A stretch of DNA of 64,000 nt, from positions 258,336,001 to 258,400,000 of the forward strand of contig NC_092341.1 of assembly GCF_046630445.1 (NCBI RefSeq), written 5' to 3'. A program made the translations under genes and the position numbers. This document shows positions 59,831-64,000 of this stretch, one piece after another (the stretch's first letter is position 1; every line of letters starts with the position of its first letter). The notes under the pieces were generated by a model. That model worked only from the letters and a program-made list of their open reading frames with translations, did no database searches and was not told the origin of the DNA. This DNA comes from Rutidosis leptorrhynchoides (lineage: Eukaryota; Streptophyta; Magnoliopsida; Asterales; Asteraceae).

Positions 59831-60574
59831 AATTCGATAACGTCCTCGTGATCCTAGTCACAAACCCAAACGGACCCACACTCAATGGTCTTCGAACATG
59901 CGTTTCAAACCGTCTTCTACCACAATTTCACTAACTCGAAGGTTAATCCAATGACAAGTCACACACTTGCTCGCATCCCGAGACGTACAATACACGCAAC
60001 AACCGAAGTCTACAACGATCCCTTAGACAATTCTCTTCAAAGAGTAACCCTTAACAACTAAATTGTCATCCGCGATTTATCACATTCCACAATTCCGAGC
60101 ACTAAAACCATGCTCATTCCCTAACATCGGGAAAACTCAACCAATCTCGTACCGAGATATCAACCCTTTAGCGTACCCTTACCGAGTACAACGCTAAATG
60201 CAACCAAGTCTCAACCTAAGGTCAACAATCCGAAACGATGAAGATCGAACCAAACAAATCCTGACGGATAACACCAATCACTAACCATCCCTTGTAGTGC
60301 GCAATACGACCAATACGCAACTACCGTAACATCATAATCCAATGGCTAAAATCGATAGCTCCCAAAACGACTATGAAAACGCCAAAATCCAAAGGTGTAC
60401 AAAATCGACTATCGTCGCACCCGTAACAACACGTGAGCGAAACACGGCTATCGCATCACTAATCATACAACACGGCCCTCACGACCCCACAATCGGTGTA
60501 TAAAACAACCGATAGATCACAACACACGATCCTTACGACCCCACCATCGGTGTAAAAACAACCGACAGATCAAC
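59831..60574 (-). other. Noncoding interior of the gag-only element
   Basis: No coding domain on either strand. The stretch has ACGACCC/CCATCGGTGTA short repeats near 60480-60560. Confidence 0.5.
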
Positions 60575-60905
60575 AACATGAAGGCTGGCCGAAAACACAC
60601 GCGCCTTAGTGAATCCGAACTACACGCGACTCACTACCTTCACCACAACAACAATCGGGATTGGCCGAACTACACACGCCTTAGTGAATCCGAACTACAC
60701 GAGAGTCACTATCCCGAAGGATTGACCGAACTACACGAGTCATTTGTGAATCTGAACTACACGAGACTCACTCCTCAATACAATGACCGAAACCACACAA
60801 GTCATTTGTGAATCCGAACTAGACGCGACTCACTTCCACAATAAGATGACCGAAACCACACGCTTCATCGTGAATCCGAAACCACACGCGATCCACTACC
60901 ATGAT
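60575..60905. repeat. Interior GGCCGAACTACAC minisatellite
   Basis: About five units of roughly 60 bp with the same core words as the LTR array (GGCCGAACTACACACGCCTT, GTGAATCCGAACTACACG, CGACTCACT). A short Asn/His/Thr-rich frame at 60578-60811 is a by-product of the repeat. Confidence 0.88.
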
Positions 60906-61150
60906 GAAGTCAGCGGATGGAAGATCATGCTTCACCAATCTCAACACCGGATGAAGTCAGCGGACCCCGTCAACGTTCATGCTTCACCGATATAACACCT
61001 CGCTCATGATGAAGTCAGCGGACCCCGAAGATCATGCTCCACCAATCGCATACTCCCATGATGAAGTCAGCGGACCCTAAAGGTCATGCTTCATCAATCA
61101 CCAATACCATGATGAAGTCAGTGGACTCCGAAAGTCATGCTTCATCAATC
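60901..61150. repeat. ATGATGAAGTCAGCGGACCC tandem repeats
   Basis: About five units of 55-65 bp with ATGATGAAGTCAGCGGACCC and TCATGCTTCACCAATC, directly next to the previous array. Confidence 0.88.
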
Positions 61151-62252
61151 AACGCCCTTTTGGCCTCAACGACGAGTAGCGTAACATCGCACTCTGCTAC
61201 GCCATAGTGAATCCTAACGGATACCACTAACTATTCATACACTCGAGCAAGAACCACCTATATCAAACATAGGCACAAAACAATAATTCTCTAGAAGAGA
61301 ATCCGACACACACCTCCCTTGATCGAAGGATTTCACCTTGCTCACCAAACACGTCCATTATCTCTCAACGAGATTTACCACATTACCACCTCGGTGATAA
61401 TTCAAATCCAAGACCATAAGTACAATTTATCCGAAATTGTAACCTACCACAACTCGACCAAAACCAGGTCTCGACAACATTTTCCGGATCTACCAAAAGC
61501 ATCATCCGAAATCTCACACTAAAACTTCCTCGTGCGGGAGTGCAACTCTCCCACTTGGAACTACGTTCCATATCCACAACTCGTACACCCGTACAATGCT
61601 ACCAAAGGTAGACTTTACAAACGATTGGGCTCACACGACCCATCACCATATCTTGCTCCAGCCTTGAGCACACGAAGGATTTCATTCAATCCTTAAACAC
61701 TTCGAACAAAAAGTGTACCATGATTACACAAACCACACCCTCGCAATCATCCAATTGATCTAGTTTGTCAATTTCCACCTAGTCACTCATGTACCTAAGG
61801 GTTTCACTCCGGTACCCTAAGTACAATGTAACCACAACACAATCGGAGTCGAACACCACGCTAGTAGGTATAAAAGAGGCACCTAATGTCGCATCTTATA
61901 TACTCCATTACCAACATACATCGAGATTCAAAACACTCGATCTCAAGGTTTTCAGCCACTCGTCGAACCTCACGGTTCATCGACCTCCACCCAAAAGCAA
62001 ACACGCCCTTAACAACCGAACACCAAAACCCATTTCCATGGCTTGGTAGAAACATTTCCCAGATACTAAGGAATGCTTGGTTGCACCAAGTCTTACGCCT
62101 TTCGCTCGACAATCCAACGTCACCATTGGGTACTTCCATTAGGAATGTCACCCATAACAACAATATGAACAACACAAGGCATTTAATCAACTCAAACTCA
62201 AACGGAACTTAATAAATAATCAAAGGGCATATTTATTAAAACGAAACGTACC
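61151..62252 (-). other. Noncoding interior of the gag-only element, gag side
   Basis: No domain recognised. Overlapping short frames (61789-62049, 61861-62190, 61886-62212) have no family features. The place corresponds to where protease and pol would follow gag. Confidence 0.5.
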
Positions 62253-62760
62253 TTAACGTCTCCTTGCCGCACCCGTCCCCGCTAACTTGGGACATTCCGA
62301 CTTACGATGTCCTTCTTCTTGGCAATTGAAACATACCATACCATCACCCTTTGGTACCGAACATTCCCAAGACTTGTGACCCCTCATGCCACAATTGTAA
62401 CATCTAGATGCACTAGAATCCGGTATACCCGTCCGCGTACCACCCGTGCTCACACTCGGACCCTTAGTCCTCTTACTCAGAGCACCATACAAAACAACTC
62501 TTCTCTCACTTGAAGTTTCACAAATCTTTGATCGCGTATACGACTCGAAACCTCTAGCCACGGCAAATAATTCCGCAAACGATTTCGCGTGACCCCAGCT
62601 AATCTTAAGACATCGAGGGTTTAGTCCTCATGAAGCTCTTAAGACAACGCTCCATTTCACTACTACCCCGAAATTCGGAATACTTCCTAACCATTTCTTC
62701 TCGAAACGCACTCATTTGCTCCGCAACGGCGGCCGCAACTTTAGAGTTAAACTCCTAGTC
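62253..62760 (-). pseudogene. gag relic with two zinc knuckles
   Basis: From about 62753 the minus strand reads a capsid-end segment (FREEMVRKYSEFRGSSEMER), then stops and a frameshift near 62600-62620, then SFAELFAVARGFES and an open frame to 62253. The last has two C-X2-C-X4-H-X4-C knuckles, CYNCGMRGHKSWEC and CFNCQEEGHRKSEC, with a basic C-terminus (GAARRR). This nucleocapsid-type region would bind element RNA. No protease follows, unlike gag-pro of Tekay-B. The N-terminal half of gag is missing or unrecognisable. Confidence 0.8.
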
Positions 62761-63191
62761 ATTCGTCTAGATCTCGTTTCGCGTCATCATTCTAAAGAAT
62801 GCAAAACAATTAGTCCACGAACGTATAAAACAACACGCATAACACCGCCCCATCTTGCTTAACACTCGTCGTACATCACTTGTTAAACACGATTTGCACC
62901 CGTAATAAGGTTTGCAAGTCCTTATTACGCCCACGCGTCGTCTCAACTCGTTAGTACAATGATCGTCTCGCTCGATGATATAACCAACACAACGACGATT
63001 CCACACGATATAAACACACACAAGGGAATAGCATCACAACACAAGCCAAAAATCCTAGTTAGTCCACCTACAAACAAGGCACTGACTATAACCCGTTCCG
63101 ACCCGTTCACCAACAAGTCCCGCAACAATAAGCACACACAAAAGTCTAAGTCTAGACACCTATCTCAAGTCGCCTAAATCCCTTAGACCAT
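62761..63191 (-). other. Leader and degraded gag N-terminus of the gag-only element
   Basis: Between primer site and gag relic; open frames at 62767-63021 and 62943-63137 on the minus strand show no domain. Confidence 0.45.
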
Positions 63192-63203
63192 GCTCTGATA
63201 CCA
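63192..63203 (-). other. Primer-binding site of the gag-only element (tRNA-Met)
   Basis: Minus strand TGGTATCAGAGC two bases from the 5' LTR at 63206. Confidence 0.92.
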
Positions 63204-63205
63204 CT

Positions 63206-64000
63206 TGTAACGACCCAACCTGTGTTAAAGATTGCCCATAAAATTTTTTTCTTTTAATACGCGTTAAATAATACTTTAGGTCCCAATTATGTTTCCATAA
63301 ACATCTTTAATACAATAATAAGTTTAATAACTTTAAAACATTTAATACATTGATTAATTGTCCAAACGGACATACACGACCCGACTAGTTTAGTTTCCAA
63401 CCAAAACCGAGCATGGTGATTTGGGACTACGCTACCCAAATCCTAATCGAATACAAAAGCAAGATCTTCTTAGCAACCTAGCCAAGATCTCTAATCCCCA
63501 AGTTTACCCGAGCCGCCAAGCATGCGATCCTATAAAAATGTAAACAACGAGAGGGTAAGCTGATGCTTAGTGAGTGAAAATATACTACATACATATATAT
63601 GTATAAAATAGACACGCCACACAAATAATCAAATACCGCATACCGGAGCATCCATGTATAAGGCAACTATACTAAGCATACCGTACGATCTCTAAGCAAC
63701 AAGCTAAAGATATCAACAAATATATGTTCACCAACGACGATGTGAACAACGCCAATAAGCTACACCCGGAGGGTTAGCTACAACACAACATTACATTAAT
63801 ATATAACAATATAAAACGAATAAGGTTAACCCCTTAACCCATTACCGAATACCAAACGCCACAATGACGATTGGCCGAGCTACATGAGCCTTAGTAATCC
63901 GAACCCACACGAGATTACTATCTTCACAACATCGAGGTTGGCTGAACTACATGAGCCTTAGTAATTCGAAACCACACGAGATTACTATCTCAATAAGATG
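63206..64000 (-). repeat. 5' LTR of the gag-only element, partial
   Basis: Begins (plus view) TGTAACGACCCAACC and matches 57445-58240 with scattered substitutions to the right edge. Confidence 0.88.

Larger units (their letters stand above)
57445..64000 (-). mobile_element. Gag-only LTR element, minus strand, runs off the right edge
   Basis: The 3' LTR is 57445-59815, the interior 59816-63205, and the 5' LTR starts at 63206 and continues past the window. Minus-strand LTR ends are TGTAACACCCCG and GGGTCGTTACA. The 3.4 kb interior has a tRNA-Met primer site and a gag relic with two zinc knuckles, but no protease, RT or integrase. In place of pol it holds tandem arrays. Bases 57440-57444 (AGACA) should be the target duplication; the other side is outside. 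The solo LTR at 17627-20008 is a relative. Confidence 0.85.

Noticed and set aside
60578-60995. Repetitive Asn/Glu/His/Thr frames that look like a repeat protein
   Set aside because: They follow the DNA minisatellite and are broken in the homologous LTR array.

Overview
The window is plant nuclear DNA made almost entirely of nested LTR retrotransposons. I recognise no intact host gene. The large Ty3/gypsy elements of Athila-like and Tekay-like (chromovirus) type, the tRNA-Met and tRNA-Asp type primer sites, the TGTRACGACCCG LTR ends and the AT-rich composition fit a large-genome eudicot. From memory of similar repeats I favour Asteraceae, but the window alone does not prove it.

Left half (1-29800), a four-level nest. 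The oldest layer is a minus-strand Athila-like element, Athila-B (21603-29800): LTR, PBS, gag, protease, RT, RNase H, integrase and an unusual downstream region with a second protease-like fold. A plus-strand Tekay-like element (Tekay-A) sits in it; only its integrase tail and 3' LTR remain here (16037-21602). Tekay-A was hit twice: by a solo LTR (17627-20008, TSD ATCTC) in its LTR, and by a plus-strand Athila-like gag-protease element without pol (Athila-A, before base 1 to 16036) in its integrase. The 3' LTR of Athila-A was then hit by LARD-1 (5255-14364, TSD CATAA), a large non-autonomous element with 2.75 kb LTRs.

Right half (about 30000-64000). A decayed, probably transposon-associated coding region (30000-31059, 54852-57444) is split by LARD-2 (31060-54851, minus strand, TSD AAATA) and by a minus-strand gag-only element (57445 to beyond 64000). 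LARD-2 itself contains a full-length but dead Tekay-like element, Tekay-B (37223-48979, TSD TTAGG).

The two LARDs belong to one family. Both lack gag-pol, keep a small ORF related to the first ORF of Tekay-B, carry the same fragment of a poly(A)-binding-protein gene, and hold a conserved two-tier hairpin with one apparent compensatory change. Tekay-type elements are the likely source of their missing proteins.

The most unusual observation is shared by three unrelated LTR families: each has four short dyad-symmetric repeats (about 11-17 bp, different sequence in each family) just upstream of its TATA or TATA-like box. The second is the protease-like domain after the integrase in Athila-B. All boundaries and similarities were read by eye; no alignment or database search was run.
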